Shown one piece after another: positions 1-8,600 of a DNA stretch of 55,096 bases. The notes beneath the pieces are model-generated. The model did not search any database. It saw only the letters and a list, made by a program, of their open reading frames with translations, and was not told the origin of the DNA. The DNA comes from Gemmatimonadota bacterium (GTDB taxonomy: Bacteria; Gemmatimonadota; Gemmatimonadetes; Gemmatimonadales; Gemmatimonadaceae). Positions within the stretch are counted from its first letter, which is position 1; each line of letters starts with the position of its first letter. The stretch lies in contig QHVE01000010.1 of the NCBI GenBank assembly GCA_003223455.1, forward strand, positions 1 through 55,096, written 5' to 3'. The position numbers were made by a program, and so were the translations under genes.

Positions 1-1863
1 GAGCGCGTCGAGCCGCCGCGCCAGCTCCTCGGCGCGCGCGCTCAGGTTCTCGGCGATGTAATAGAGGATCTGTGCGCGCGCGTGTCCCGTCGCCTTGGAC
101 CATCCCGCGGCCGCCGCGTGCGCTGCCTCGACGGCGTTGCGGATGTCCTTCCGGTTGCCCTCGCCGACCTCGCCGAGCGTGCGTCCGTCGGCGCCCGTGA
201 TGCGGATCGAATAGCCCGAATCGGGACGCACCTGCTTTCCGCCGACGAACAGCTTCGGCGTGCGATCGACGAGTGGTGCGCCACGATCCGCATCGTCGAG
301 CTCCGCGGCACGTCGCAGCGGGCGCACCGCACCGGCGCCCCGCGCGGGCTTCGACGCCGCGCGCGCCGCGCGACCGGCCGCCAGATCGTCGGTCTCCGAG
401 AGACGGTCGGGCACGAGGTACTCGTACATCCCCTCGCGCCCTCCCTCGCGCCCGAACCCCGATTCGCGGTAGCCGCCGAAACCCGCGGCGGCATCGAAGA
501 GGTTCGTCGAGTTGATCCACACGACGCCCGCCTTGATCTTCGGCGCGATGTCGAGCGCGAGGTTGATCGACTCGCTCCACACCGATGCCGCGAGCCCGTA
601 CGGCGTGTTGTTCGCCAGCGCGACCGCCTCGCTCGGCGTGCGAAACGTCATGGCGACGAGGACAGGTCCGAAGATCTCCACCTGCGCGATCGTCGACGAC
701 GGCTGCACGTTGGTGAACAGCGTCGGCGGGTAGAAGCAGCCGTCCTGCGGACACGCCCACGTCGGCTGCCACATCTCGGCGCCTTCGGCCTTCCCCGCAG
801 CCACGAGGTCACGGATTCTTTCGAGTTGTACAGGCGCCACGATGGCGCCCATGTCCACCGCCTTGTCGAGTGGAGAGCCGAGCCGCAGCGTCTCCATGCG
901 CGCGCGCAGCTTCGTGACGAGCCGCTCGCTCACGCCTTCCTGCACGAGCAGCCGCGAGCCGGCGCAGCAGACCTGCCCCTGGTTGAACCAGATCGCGTCG
1001 ACCACCCCCTCGACGACGGAGTCGAGGTCGGCGTCGTCGAACACGACGAACGGCGACTTCCCGCCCAGCTCGAGCGACAGCTTCTTGCCGCTTCCCGCCG
1101 TCGCCTTGCGGATGATGCGTCCGACCTCGGTGCTGCCGGTGAACGCGATCTTGTCGATGCCGTCGTGCGCAACGATGGCGGCGCCGGTGTCGCCGTCGCC
1201 GGTGACGACGTTCAGCACGCCTGCCGGAAGCGATGCCGCGTCGGCCAGCTCGGCGAACAGCAATGCGGTGAGCGGAGTGAACTCCGCCGGCTTGATGACG
1301 ATCGTGCAGCCCGCCGCGAGCGCCGGCGCGACTTTCCACGCCAGCATGAGCAGCGGGAAATTCCACGGGATGATCTGTCCGACGACTCCCGCGGCGTGAT
1401 GGCCGGCGAACTCGCTCTCCATCAGCTGGGCCCAGCCGGCGTGATGATAGAAGTGCCGCGCGACGAGCGGCACGTCGATGTCGCGCGTCTCGCGGATGCT
1501 CTTGCCGTTGTCCATGCTCTCGAGCACGGCGAGGAGTCGCGAGTTCCGCTGCACGGCGCGCGCGAGCGCGTACAGATAGCGCGCGCGCCCGTGCCCGCCG
1601 AGCGCCTGCCACGCCGGCAGCGCCTTGCGCGCCGCCTTCACGGCGGCATCGACGTCGCGCTTCGCGCCCTGCGAGACCTGCGCGATCACCTTTCCGGTTG
1701 CGGGATTGCTCACGTCGAACGGGGACGCGGGCTTCGTCCACGCGCCGGCGATGTAGTGACCGAACCGCGCGCCGTGGCGCGCGAGCCACTCGCGTGCCGG
1801 CGCGTCCCCTTCGGGCGCCGGCCCATACTCCATGGTGTCGAAGACCTCGCGGACCGATGTCAT
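1..1863 (-). CDS. Aldehyde dehydrogenase, ALDH16-like two-domain form (3' end outside window)
   Basis: NAD(P)-dependent oxidation of an aldehyde to the acid. From the ATG at 1863 the frame stays open for all 621 codons to the left edge. Domain 1 (about residues 25-480) has IIPWNFPL, the substrate-side Glu in LELGGKSP, the catalytic Cys near 299 in GQVCCAG and EIFGPV. After GGYRESGFGREGG there is a linker rich in Arg and Ala, then a second ALDH start (KLFVGGKQVRPDSG, later AAAAGWSKATGHARAQIL). A normal ALDH is about 490 residues, so this is a fused protein like the ALDH16 group, where the second domain is usually non-catalytic. It begins 2 bases after the deoC stop, so the two are probably co-transcribed; the acetaldehyde made by DeoC is the obvious substrate (inference). 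Confidence 0.9.
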   Translation of the reverse strand, partial: MTSVREVFDTMEYGPAPEGDAPAREWLARHGARFGHYIAGAWTKPASPFDVSNPATGKVIAQVSQGAKRDVDAAVKAARKALPAWQALGGHGRARYLYALARAVQRNSRLLAVLESMDNGKSIRETRDIDVPLVARHFYHHAGWAQLMESEFAGHHAAGVVGQIIPWNFPLLMLAWKVAPALAAGCTIVIKPAEFTPLTALLFAELADAASLPAGVLNVVTGDGDTGAAIVAHDGIDKIAFTGSTEVGRIIRKATAGSGKKLSLELGGKSPFVVFDDADLDSVVEGVVDAIWFNQGQVCCAGSRLLVQEGVSERLVTKLRARMETLRLGSPLDKAVDMGAIVAPVQLERIRDLVAAGKAEGAEMWQPTWACPQDGCFYPPTLFTNVQPSSTIAQVEIFGPVLVAMTFRTPSEAVALANNTPYGLAASVWSESINLALDIAPKIKAGVVWINSTNLFDAAAGFGGYRESGFGREGGREGMYEYLVPDRLSETDDLAAGRAARAASKPARGAGAVRPLRRAAELDDADRGAPLVDRTPKLFVGGKQVRPDSGYSIRITGADGRTLGEVGEGNRKDIRNAVEAAHAAAAGWSKATGHARAQILYYIAENLSARAEELARRLDAL

Positions 1864-1865
1864 GC

Positions 1866-2906
1866 TCAGACCATGGGATGGCGGTGCGCCGCGGAGTAGC
1901 GCCCGGTGACGTAGTGCTCGAGCTGTCGCTCGATGTCGGTGAGCAATGCGCTCGCGCCGAAGCGGAAGAGGTCGGGTTTGAGCCAGCGGTTCCCGAGCTC
2001 CTCCTTCATGAGGTAGAGGTACTCGAGCGCGTTCTTCGCGCTGCGGATGCCCCCCGCGGGCTTGTAGCCGACCGCATACCCCGTCATCTGCTGGTACTCG
2101 CGGATCATCCGCACCATCACGAGGCTGAAGGCGAGCGTCGCATTCACGCTCTCCTTGCCGGTGCTCGTCTTGATGAAGTCCGCGCCGGCCATCATCGCCA
2201 CCATGCTCGCGCGCGCGACGTTGCCGAGCGTCGCCAGCTCGCCCGTGGCGAGGATCGCCTTCATGTGCGCATCCCCGCACGCCTCGCGGAACATGCGCAC
2301 CTCGTCGTACAGCGCCTGCCAGTTGCCGGTGAGCACGTGCGCGCGCGTGATCACGATGTCGATCTCGCGCGCGCCCACGGCGACCGACGCGCGGATCTCG
2401 CGTACGCGCTCCTCGAGCGGGCTCAGGCCGGCGGGGAATCCGGTGCTCACCGCCGCCACGGGGATGCCAGTGCCGCGCAGCGCCTCCACGGCGGTCGGCA
2501 CGAGCGCGTGGTAGACGCACACGGCTCCGGTCGTGAGCCGCAGGTCGCCCACGCCGAGCGCCTCGACGAGATCGTTGCGCAGCGGGTGCGCCGCCTTGGC
2601 GCACAGACGCCGCACGTTGCCCGGCGTGTCGTCGCCCGCCAGCGTCGTGAGGTCGATCAGCGTGATGGCGCGCAGCAGCCAGGCGGCCTGCCACTCCTTC
2701 TTCACCGTCCGGCGCGTCGGAATCGTCGCGGCCCGGCGCTCGACGGCGCTGCGGTTCACGCGAAGGGCGCGCACGACGTCGAGATCGAGCGCGATGCCCG
2801 GATTGCGCTCGACGTGGTCGTCGGTGAGACGGGGGCGCGGCGTCGCGTCGCGCGCGGGGCGGTCCGAGGTGGTGAGCCGGAGCGCCGGTTCGGTGTTGGC
2901 CTGCAT
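1866..2906 (-). CDS. deoC: Deoxyribose-phosphate aldolase, class I
   Basis: Cleaves 2-deoxyribose 5-phosphate to glyceraldehyde 3-phosphate and acetaldehyde in deoxynucleoside catabolism; cytosolic. The Schiff-base lysine is Lys246 in ADFIKTSTGK and the second catalytic lysine is Lys282 in GYKPAGGIR; IDLTTL and EIDIVI also fit the family. At 346 residues it is about 90 longer than the E. coli enzyme because of an N-terminal extension, as in the longer bacterial and animal DERA type. The ATG at 2906 follows a roughly 190-base divergent gap to the histidine kinase. The stop is TGA and the ALDH ATG comes 2 bases later. Confidence 0.95.
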   Translation of the reverse strand: MQANTEPALRLTTSDRPARDATPRPRLTDDHVERNPGIALDLDVVRALRVNRSAVERRAATIPTRRTVKKEWQAAWLLRAITLIDLTTLAGDDTPGNVRRLCAKAAHPLRNDLVEALGVGDLRLTTGAVCVYHALVPTAVEALRGTGIPVAAVSTGFPAGLSPLEERVREIRASVAVGAREIDIVITRAHVLTGNWQALYDEVRMFREACGDAHMKAILATGELATLGNVARASMVAMMAGADFIKTSTGKESVNATLAFSLVMVRMIREYQQMTGYAVGYKPAGGIRSAKNALEYLYLMKEELGNRWLKPDLFRFGASALLTDIERQLEHYVTGRYSAAHRHPMV

Positions 2907-3043
2907 GGGATCCCGTGGCGGGAGGAGGCACGCGGTGTACGTCGCCGCCCGTGGAATCTAGGCTCCGCCCACCGGGGGCGGAACGTGCGACGGATGCCGG
3001 AGCCGGTCGGGGCGGCCGCTTCGTAACGCCGAGCCGGTCTCCG

Positions 3044-3051
3044 GCCGATAC
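3044..3051 (+). promoter_or_regulatory. Sigma-28-like -10 element (GCCGATAC)
   Basis: GCCGATAC matches the FliA -10 consensus GCCGATAA at 7 of 8 bases. A TAA that could start a -35 element lies at 3024, 20 bases upstream (E. coli spacing is 19). The surrounding GGCCGATACTCTC occurs again at 41706-41718 before the FlgM-like gene. It sits 52 bases before the chosen kinase start. Prediction only. Confidence 0.35.
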
Positions 3052-3095
3052 TCTCGTGCAACCCTTCCGACTCCTCCGTGCCTTCGCCGCGCTCG

Positions 3096-5027
3096 ATGGA
3101 CCCCGCAATGACGCTGGACTTTCGGTACTACTTCGACCTGGCGTGCGACGGCATGATCGTCTTCGACGCGTCGCGCCGGGTGCGCCTGGCGAACGACGCC
3201 TTCGCGGCACTCGTCGGTGAGCAGGCGGAGGCGCTCGTCGGTCGACATTTCGAGGAGCTCACCGAGCAGTCGGATCGTCCCGCGCATTCGTCGCCCGTGC
3301 AGGAGCTCGCGACGTTCGGATCCGTCGTCACGATGTACCGGGTGCGTCCGGTGCATGGAGAGCCGATCGACGTGGAGATCTCCTCCACGCTGCTCGAGGA
3401 TGGGGGCACGTTCTCGGTCGTGCGCGACACGCGACGCCGCTCGGAGTTCGGCGCCCCGCGCTCCTCGGGCGGATGGCTCGCGCAGCGCACGTCGGGGCCG
3501 CGCATGCGCGTCACCGAGCCGTTCACCGTGGCGCGCGACGTCCGCCTGCTGTTCGACGCCATTCCGCTGCCCACGTGGGTGTACGACGCCGAGACGCTGC
3601 GCTTCATCGCCGTCAACCGTGCCGCCGTCGAGCACTACGGCTACGCCGAAGAGGAATTCCTCGCCAACACGATCCTCTTCATCCGGACGAGCGACGACGC
3701 CCCGAGCCTGCTCGACCGCTCGCACGACCGTCCGGGCGACGATCGCGGCGCCGCCATCCGTCACCGCCGGAAGGACGCCGAGCCGATCGACGTGGAGACG
3801 ATCTCGTACGACTTCGAGCTCGACGGCCGTCGCGTGCGCATCGTCGTGGTCAACGACGTCACCGAGCAGCTGCGCACGCGCGATCAGAGGGAGCAGCTGC
3901 AGGCGCAGATGCTGCTCGCGCAGAAGATGGACGCCGTCGGCCGCCTCGCGGGCGGCGTCGCGCACGACTTCAACAACCTTCTCAGCGTGATCCTCGGCGC
4001 GGTCGAGACGCTGGGGAAAGGACTCGCGTCGTACGATCCGCTGCAGGAAGAGGTGACGGACATCCGCGACGCGGTGGGCCGCGGAGCGGCGCTCACGCGC
4101 CAGCTCCTGATCTTCGGCCGCAAGGAAGTGCGCACGCCGGGCCTGCTCGACGTGAACGAGGTCGTCCGCGGCGTCGAGCGGTTGCTGATGCGCGTGCTCG
4201 GAAGCTCGGTCAAGATCGAGCTCAGGTGCGGCGTGGAACACGCGCCCGTCGTCGCCGACGCGAGCCAGCTCGAGCAGGTGCTGGTGAATCTGTCGATCAA
4301 CGCGCGCGATGCGATGCTGCGCGGCGGCACGCTCACCATCCGGACGGGCGAGACGACGCTCGATCTCGCCGCCGCCACGGTGCTCGACGTGATCCCCGGT
4401 CCGTACGTCACGATCGATGTCGAGGATACCGGTGTCGGGATGGACGAGGCGACGTGCAACCGCGCCTTCGAGCCGTTCTTCACCACCAAGGGATCGGCCC
4501 AGGGCGCCGGGCTCGGGCTGGCGATGGTGTACGGGATCGTGCGCCAGTCCGGCGGGGCGATCTCGCTACAGAGCGCGCCCGACGCGGGTACGCGCGTCCG
4601 CATCCACCTTCCGCGCGGCGACGCGGGCGCCGCGCCGGCGTTGGCGCGCGCAGCGATCGACGAGAGCCGCGGACTCGTGCTCCTCGTCGAGGACGAGCCG
4701 CGCGTGCGCTCGCAGGCGCGTCGGCTCCTCCAGCGTTCGGGCTACGAAGTGGTCGAGGCGTCGGACGGTGCGGAAGGGAAGCACATCTTCGCCGAGCGGC
4801 ATGGCGACGTCGACGTCGTGGTCACCGACGTGATGATGCCCCTGCTGGGCGGCGTCGAGATGGTGGCGACGCTGCGTGCGATCCAGTCCGATCTGCCCGT
4901 CGTGTTCGTCTCCGGCTACACGGCCGAGGAGCAGGATCTCCCGCTCGACGACCGAACGGCCTTTCTCACGAAGCCGTACACGATCGACGCCCTCTGCGAC
5001 GCGATAGCCGCGGTGGTGCCGAGCTGA
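3096..5027 (+). CDS. Hybrid PAS-PAS histidine kinase with C-terminal receiver
   Basis: A soluble-looking sensor kinase with no membrane segment. Order: PAS 1 (about residues 10-110, YYFDLACDGMIVFD), PAS 2 (about 145-265, AIPLPTWVYDAETLRF), DHp with the phospho-acceptor His near 290 in GRLAGGVAHDFNNLLS, an HATPase domain with NLSINARDAM, DTGVGMDEA and GLGLAMVYGIV, and a receiver at the C-terminus (VLLVEDEPRVR, phospho-Asp in VVTDVMMP, Lys in FLTKPY). The AHDFNNLL H-box is typical of NtrB-like/HK4 hybrid kinases. Starts are possible at GTG 3078, ATG 3096 and ATG 3108; none has a strong Shine-Dalgarno. It stands alone, divergent from deoC, so its partner is unknown. A sigma-28-like box lies upstream. 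Confidence 0.92.
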   Translation: MDPAMTLDFRYYFDLACDGMIVFDASRRVRLANDAFAALVGEQAEALVGRHFEELTEQSDRPAHSSPVQELATFGSVVTMYRVRPVHGEPIDVEISSTLLEDGGTFSVVRDTRRRSEFGAPRSSGGWLAQRTSGPRMRVTEPFTVARDVRLLFDAIPLPTWVYDAETLRFIAVNRAAVEHYGYAEEEFLANTILFIRTSDDAPSLLDRSHDRPGDDRGAAIRHRRKDAEPIDVETISYDFELDGRRVRIVVVNDVTEQLRTRDQREQLQAQMLLAQKMDAVGRLAGGVAHDFNNLLSVILGAVETLGKGLASYDPLQEEVTDIRDAVGRGAALTRQLLIFGRKEVRTPGLLDVNEVVRGVERLLMRVLGSSVKIELRCGVEHAPVVADASQLEQVLVNLSINARDAMLRGGTLTIRTGETTLDLAAATVLDVIPGPYVTIDVEDTGVGMDEATCNRAFEPFFTTKGSAQGAGLGLAMVYGIVRQSGGAISLQSAPDAGTRVRIHLPRGDAGAAPALARAAIDESRGLVLLVEDEPRVRSQARRLLQRSGYEVVEASDGAEGKHIFAERHGDVDVVVTDVMMPLLGGVEMVATLRAIQSDLPVVFVSGYTAEEQDLPLDDRTAFLTKPYTIDALCDAIAAVVPS

Positions 5028-5072
5028 TCGGGCTGCGGTCGATTGCCGGAGGGTGGGACACTAACTTGTGGT

Positions 5073-5762
5073 ATGAGCTGGACACCGCCCGAACCGCCTG
5101 ACGAGGCGAACGACGAGCCCTCCGACGAGACGCCACCGGAGCCGCACGGTCCCTACACCCGCGAGAACCCGCTGACCTTCCTCGTGCCGGAGCCGATTCT
5201 GCTCCGGATCGAGCGCGTCGAGCGGCCGGGCGCGCAGCCGGGCGAGCAACCGGTTGCGTTCACCCGCGCCGGTCCGGACGAGGTGCTGCTCGCGGTGAAC
5301 GCGTACCCGGCGCCGCTCGTCGATGCGTTCTTCGCCAGCGATGCGTTCGGCGAGCCGGTGATCGTCGTCGGTGCCGCCTGGGAGGAAGATGGGGGTGTCC
5401 GCGGCGAGCTCTCCGCGCTGCTCCCCGAGCGGACGATGCGCGCGATTCAGGACACCGTGTCGCCGGAGGAGGACGACGAGGATGACGCCGAGCCCTGGGC
5501 CGCGTCGGCCACGTTCGGCGGCACGTCGTACGAAGAGGCCGTCGGTGAGGACGACGACGACGACGAGGACGACGACGACGATGATGACGACGCCGAGCCC
5601 CATTTCCCGCTCGTGATCGGCGCCGTGCTGCGGTTCCCCGAGAACCGTAAGTTCCCTGGCGACTTCGAGCTGGAGGTGGACGACCTCATGCGGTCGATCC
5701 TCGAGGGCCGCGCGATGGATGCGGGACAGAAGCGGATCGACAACCTGCTCGGCGGGATGTAG
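5073..5762 (+). CDS. Hypothetical acidic protein with poly-Asp tract
   Basis: No family recognised. 229 residues, very acidic, no signal peptide or membrane segment. It begins with a Pro/Glu-rich stretch (MSWTPPEPPDE), then a folded-looking part (PILLRIERVE, VLLAVNAYPAPLVDAFF), and has an Asp/Glu run encoded by about 5550-5592 that is almost pure GAC/GAT. The C-terminus (FPLVIGAVLRFPENRKFPGDFELEVDDLM) again looks folded. ATG 5073 is preferred over the upstream TTG at 5043 because the upstream codons are not conserved-looking and lie close to the kinase stop at 5027. The Asp run could bind cations or proteins; that is a guess. Confidence 0.7.
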   Translation: MSWTPPEPPDEANDEPSDETPPEPHGPYTRENPLTFLVPEPILLRIERVERPGAQPGEQPVAFTRAGPDEVLLAVNAYPAPLVDAFFASDAFGEPVIVVGAAWEEDGGVRGELSALLPERTMRAIQDTVSPEEDDEDDAEPWAASATFGGTSYEEAVGEDDDDDEDDDDDDDDAEPHFPLVIGAVLRFPENRKFPGDFELEVDDLMRSILEGRAMDAGQKRIDNLLGGM

Positions 5763-5916
5763 ACGCAGCAGGCGGACGGCCGCACCGACGAGCACGCTCG
5801 CGTCACTCCAGTCCGTCTAACGTGCACGCGGCACGAACCTTCCTACCAACTTCAGACGTTTTGCTAGCGGCGGCAGGCAGGCCGCCGGACTCACCAGCGC
5901 AGTCGCAGGTATCCTG

Positions 5917-6177
5917 GTGTCCTGGAGTGTCGATGCATACGGCCACGTCTTCGCCGATCACCGGGAGACGGCCGATAGGGATCCGTCGCGCGTCGTCGTG
6001 GATCGTGACGGCGTGGAGTGGACGATACGCGAACTGGCCACGCCGCAGACGTGGGCGCGCGCGCCGCGCTGCCTCGTCCTCAACTCGAGAGAGTGCGTGA
6101 GACGCGTCTGGTCGTATCCGAACGATTGGCGTGCGCTCGATGCCGAATCGCTGCTGCGGCTCGGGCAGGCAGACTGA
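5917..6177 (+). CDS. Small hypothetical protein
   Basis: An 86-residue protein starting with GTG. The body DRDGVEWTIREL, then ARAPRCLVLNS, then VWSYPNDWRALDAESLLRLG looks like a conserved small domain: an antiparallel strand pair followed by a Trp-rich YPxDWRxL motif. I recall similar short proteins from Gemmatimonadota, but I cannot name a family or function. No signal peptide or membrane helix. A competing frame at 5822-6100 has a low-complexity Arg-rich translation and was rejected. Confidence 0.6.
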   Translation: MSWSVDAYGHVFADHRETADRDPSRVVVDRDGVEWTIRELATPQTWARAPRCLVLNSRECVRRVWSYPNDWRALDAESLLRLGQAD

Positions 6178-6264
6178 TCGCGCGCCGCCGCGCCAGAGTG
6201 CGCGAAACCGGGCGAGCCTGAACGCGTAAGGATGCACGACCCTCCAGTCGGAGCTCGTGCCACC

Positions 6265-6501
6265 ATGCGCAAGATGCTCAAGCTCGTCTTCTACTCGGCT
6301 CTGATCCTGTTCGTTGGCCTTCCGCTCGCGTTCGTGCTCTTCGTGGCGGGGATGTCGATCTTCGGTGTCGTCGTCGGCGTCGGATTCGGCATCCTCGGGC
6401 TGATCATCACGGCGCTGAAGTTCGCGCTCATGGTCGTCCTGCCGATCGCGCTCGTCGTGTGGGTCGCAAAGCGGCTCATGGCACCGAACCACACGTACTA
6501 G
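6265..6501 (+). CDS. Small two-helix membrane protein
   Basis: 78 residues, MRKMLKLVFYSALILF start, with two hydrophobic segments (about residues 5-27 and 29-68, broken around GFGILGLIITALKF) and a short basic tail ending in AKRLMAPNHTY. It resembles the small phage-shock-type or housekeeping inner-membrane proteins only in general form; no function is claimed. ATG 6265 has GGAG 12 bases upstream; an in-frame ATG at 6232 would add 11 residues. Confidence 0.65.
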   Translation: MRKMLKLVFYSALILFVGLPLAFVLFVAGMSIFGVVVGVGFGILGLIITALKFALMVVLPIALVVWVAKRLMAPNHTY

Positions 6502-6735
6502 GCGCGTCGGAACCCGCGGAAAGTCGCCGGTCGGCGGGGCGGAAGGGATGGCGATCCTCGGCGAGAGTCGATCGTCGTCCCTTCCGCCTTTCGTGCATAG
6601 CGAGGGATCGTCCATAGGGTCCCGACACTCCCCCGTGTCGTCGGTGTACCATCGGACGCTGGCGCGGGCGTGCCGTCGCCGCCCAGACTTTGCCCTGCCA
6701 GAGCGTACTCCCTCGACAACCGCACCTCTCTTCTG
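6502..6735. other. Intergenic stretch with no gene seen
   Basis: These 234 bases lie between the small membrane protein and the YncE-like lipoprotein. Frames through it give Arg/Pro/Ser-rich low-complexity translations. It probably carries the promoter of the lipoprotein gene, but no clear -35/-10 pair can be picked by eye. Confidence 0.4.
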
Positions 6736-7887
6736 ATGCCGACGCCGCGTCACTTCTCGCTCGCCGCACTCGTTTCGCTCGCTCTCGCCGTCGCGTGCGG
6801 GTCGTCCAACCCGCCGCCGAGCACCGAGAGCTCGCCGTCCGACTCTCGCAGCGGACGCCCGCAGGTACGCGACTCGATGTTCCGCCGCAACACGGTGATC
6901 GAGAACAACCGACCCGACGTCAGCGCGCGCGCCGGATTGCTGGTCGTGGCCAATCAGCAGGGGGCGAGCGCGACGGTCCTCGACGCGGCAACGCTACAGA
7001 CGGTCGCGACCGTTCCGGTGGGCCAGGGCCCGCACGAGATCGCGATCTCGACCGACGGGCGCTGGGCCGTCGTGACCAACTACGGCCTGCAGGGCGCGGC
7101 CGGCAGCACGCTGAGCGTGATCGACCTCGCGGCGGAGACGCCGGCCGTCGTGCGTACGATCGACCTCGGACCGGGCCAGCGACCGCACGGCGCCGCGTTC
7201 GTGAAGTCGGGAACGAAGCTCCTCGTGACGAGCGAGGTCGCACAGCGACTGCTGCTCGTCGATTTCGTCAGTGGCCGGATCGACACCGCGATGGCGACGA
7301 ACGGCCGCGGCTCGCACATGGTCACCGTGCAGCGCGACGGACGTCGCGCGTGGACGAGCAACCTGGGCGACGGCACGGTGACCGAGTACGACGTCGACAT
7401 GCGCACGACGAAGCGGACGTTCAACGTCGCCCCGAATGTCGAGGGGATTTCGGCGACGCCTGGCGGTGTGCAGGTCTGGGTGGGGAGCAACTCCGCCAAG
7501 ACGGTGACGATCGTGAACGGCGCAGACGCCGCGATCCTCGGGACGATCAACGGCTTCGGGCAGCCCTATCGTGTCGGCGTGTCTCGCACCGGTCGCGTCG
7601 CCGTGGTGAGCGATCCACCGTCGAACCGGATCCTGATCTACGACGTGGGGACGCGGAAGGAGTTGGCGCGGATCGATCTCGCCGGTCAGAAGGGAATCGG
7701 CACGCCGGCAGCCCAGGCGGGCCCGGAGGGGATCACCTTCGATCCGATCGCGGACTACGCCTACGTCACGCTCCACGGCACGAACCAGGTGGTCGCCATC
7801 GACCTGCAGAGCCGGAAAGTGATGGCGTTCGGATCGGTGGGGACGGGTCCGGACGGGATCGGATTCTCGCCGTACGTGCGGCGGTAG
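6736..7887 (+). CDS. YncE-like beta-propeller lipoprotein
   Basis: A 383-residue exported protein. The N-terminus MPTPRHFSLAALVSLALAVACGSS is a lipoprotein signal with lipobox LAVAC, so it is probably anchored to a membrane facing the periplasm. The rest consists of repeats of about 40-45 residues typical of a seven-bladed YVTN/YncE propeller (LLVVANQQGASATVLDAATL, PHEIAISTDGRWAVVTNYG, RPHGAAFVKSGTKLLVTSE, DGIGFSPYVRR). Members of the family bind ligands or partners rather than catalyse. The longer frame from 6670 adds residues before the signal peptide and was rejected. Confidence 0.85.
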   Translation: MPTPRHFSLAALVSLALAVACGSSNPPPSTESSPSDSRSGRPQVRDSMFRRNTVIENNRPDVSARAGLLVVANQQGASATVLDAATLQTVATVPVGQGPHEIAISTDGRWAVVTNYGLQGAAGSTLSVIDLAAETPAVVRTIDLGPGQRPHGAAFVKSGTKLLVTSEVAQRLLLVDFVSGRIDTAMATNGRGSHMVTVQRDGRRAWTSNLGDGTVTEYDVDMRTTKRTFNVAPNVEGISATPGGVQVWVGSNSAKTVTIVNGADAAILGTINGFGQPYRVGVSRTGRVAVVSDPPSNRILIYDVGTRKELARIDLAGQKGIGTPAAQAGPEGITFDPIADYAYVTLHGTNQVVAIDLQSRKVMAFGSVGTGPDGIGFSPYVRR

Positions 7888-7902
7888 CCGCAGCTCGCGC
7901 CG

Positions 7903-8451
7903 CTAGGCGCCGACCGACTCGAGCCAGCCGATCACGCCGCTCCAGGTCTGTGCATCCTGGAGCAGGAGCGTGAGGAAGTAGGTGACCACCTCGTCGAGCG
8001 GAAAGCGGCTGGCCAGATCGTCGGCCGCGGCGCGCAGCCTCTCCGACGTCACCTCGATCGGGCCCGTCGCTTCGGTGTCGATCCGCCCGTCGTCGTGCTT
8101 CACGCCTACGCCGTCGAGGAACGCCGCCATCATCGGCCGGCGTGTTCCCAGGTGCAGGTCGACGAGGAACGCGCTGAGGAGCTGCACGTCCTCGATCGGC
8201 ACGCGGGCCGCCTCGGCGACGAGCTTCTGCTTCGGCCAGGTGGCCACCGTCTGCGGCCGGAACTTGATCGCGCCCGCGACCGCCGTGCGAGTCGTCGCCT
8301 TCACCCAGCCGTTCTCGTCGTCGACCATCGCGGCCGTGATGGCGGCCGTCCGCTCCTCGCTGGTGAGCGCCTTCCACAGCTTCCGGACGGTCGTGGCACT
8401 CGGTGCCGCCGCGAGCGCGGCGAGGGCTGGACGGAGTGATGTCGTCGGCAT
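7903..8451 (-). CDS. Hypothetical protein
   Basis: 182 residues from ATG 8451 (MPTTSLRPALAALAAAPS). No family recognised. Alpha-rich, with SATTVRKLWKALTSEERTAA, then a segment with RTAVAGAIKFRPQTVATWPK, and a C-terminal helical region ending in WSGVIGWLESVGA. No signal peptide, membrane helix or catalytic motif seen. It is convergent with the YncE-like gene (15-base gap) and divergent from rsbR. The in-frame upstream ATG at 8487 adds 12 residues. Confidence 0.65.
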   Translation of the reverse strand: MPTTSLRPALAALAAAPSATTVRKLWKALTSEERTAAITAAMVDDENGWVKATTRTAVAGAIKFRPQTVATWPKQKLVAEAARVPIEDVQLLSAFLVDLHLGTRRPMMAAFLDGVGVKHDDGRIDTEATGPIEVTSERLRAAADDLASRFPLDEVVTYFLTLLLQDAQTWSGVIGWLESVGA

Positions 8452-8600
8452 GAGGCGAAGGTAATCGGTCGAGCAACGGGCGCGCACTCACGCACGCTCG
8501 AGCCCGGTCACAGGTCCGGGACTTGCACCCGTCGGCCGCCTGCAGCACCGCCAGAGTGCGCTCGCCGACGGCAATTTCCCTGTAACGCTTCGATCTCCCC

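Noticed and set aside
82-1899. 605-residue plus-strand open frame
   Set aside because: Antisense to the ALDH gene; Arg/Ala/Asp-rich low-complexity translation with no motifs, a GC-rich shadow.
2958-4241. 427-residue minus-strand open frame
   Set aside because: Antisense to the hybrid kinase, whose PAS/HisKA/HATPase motifs are intact on the plus strand.
5803-6753. 316-residue minus-strand open frame
   Set aside because: Covers the small genes at 5917 and 6265 in antisense and is Arg/Asp-rich low complexity.
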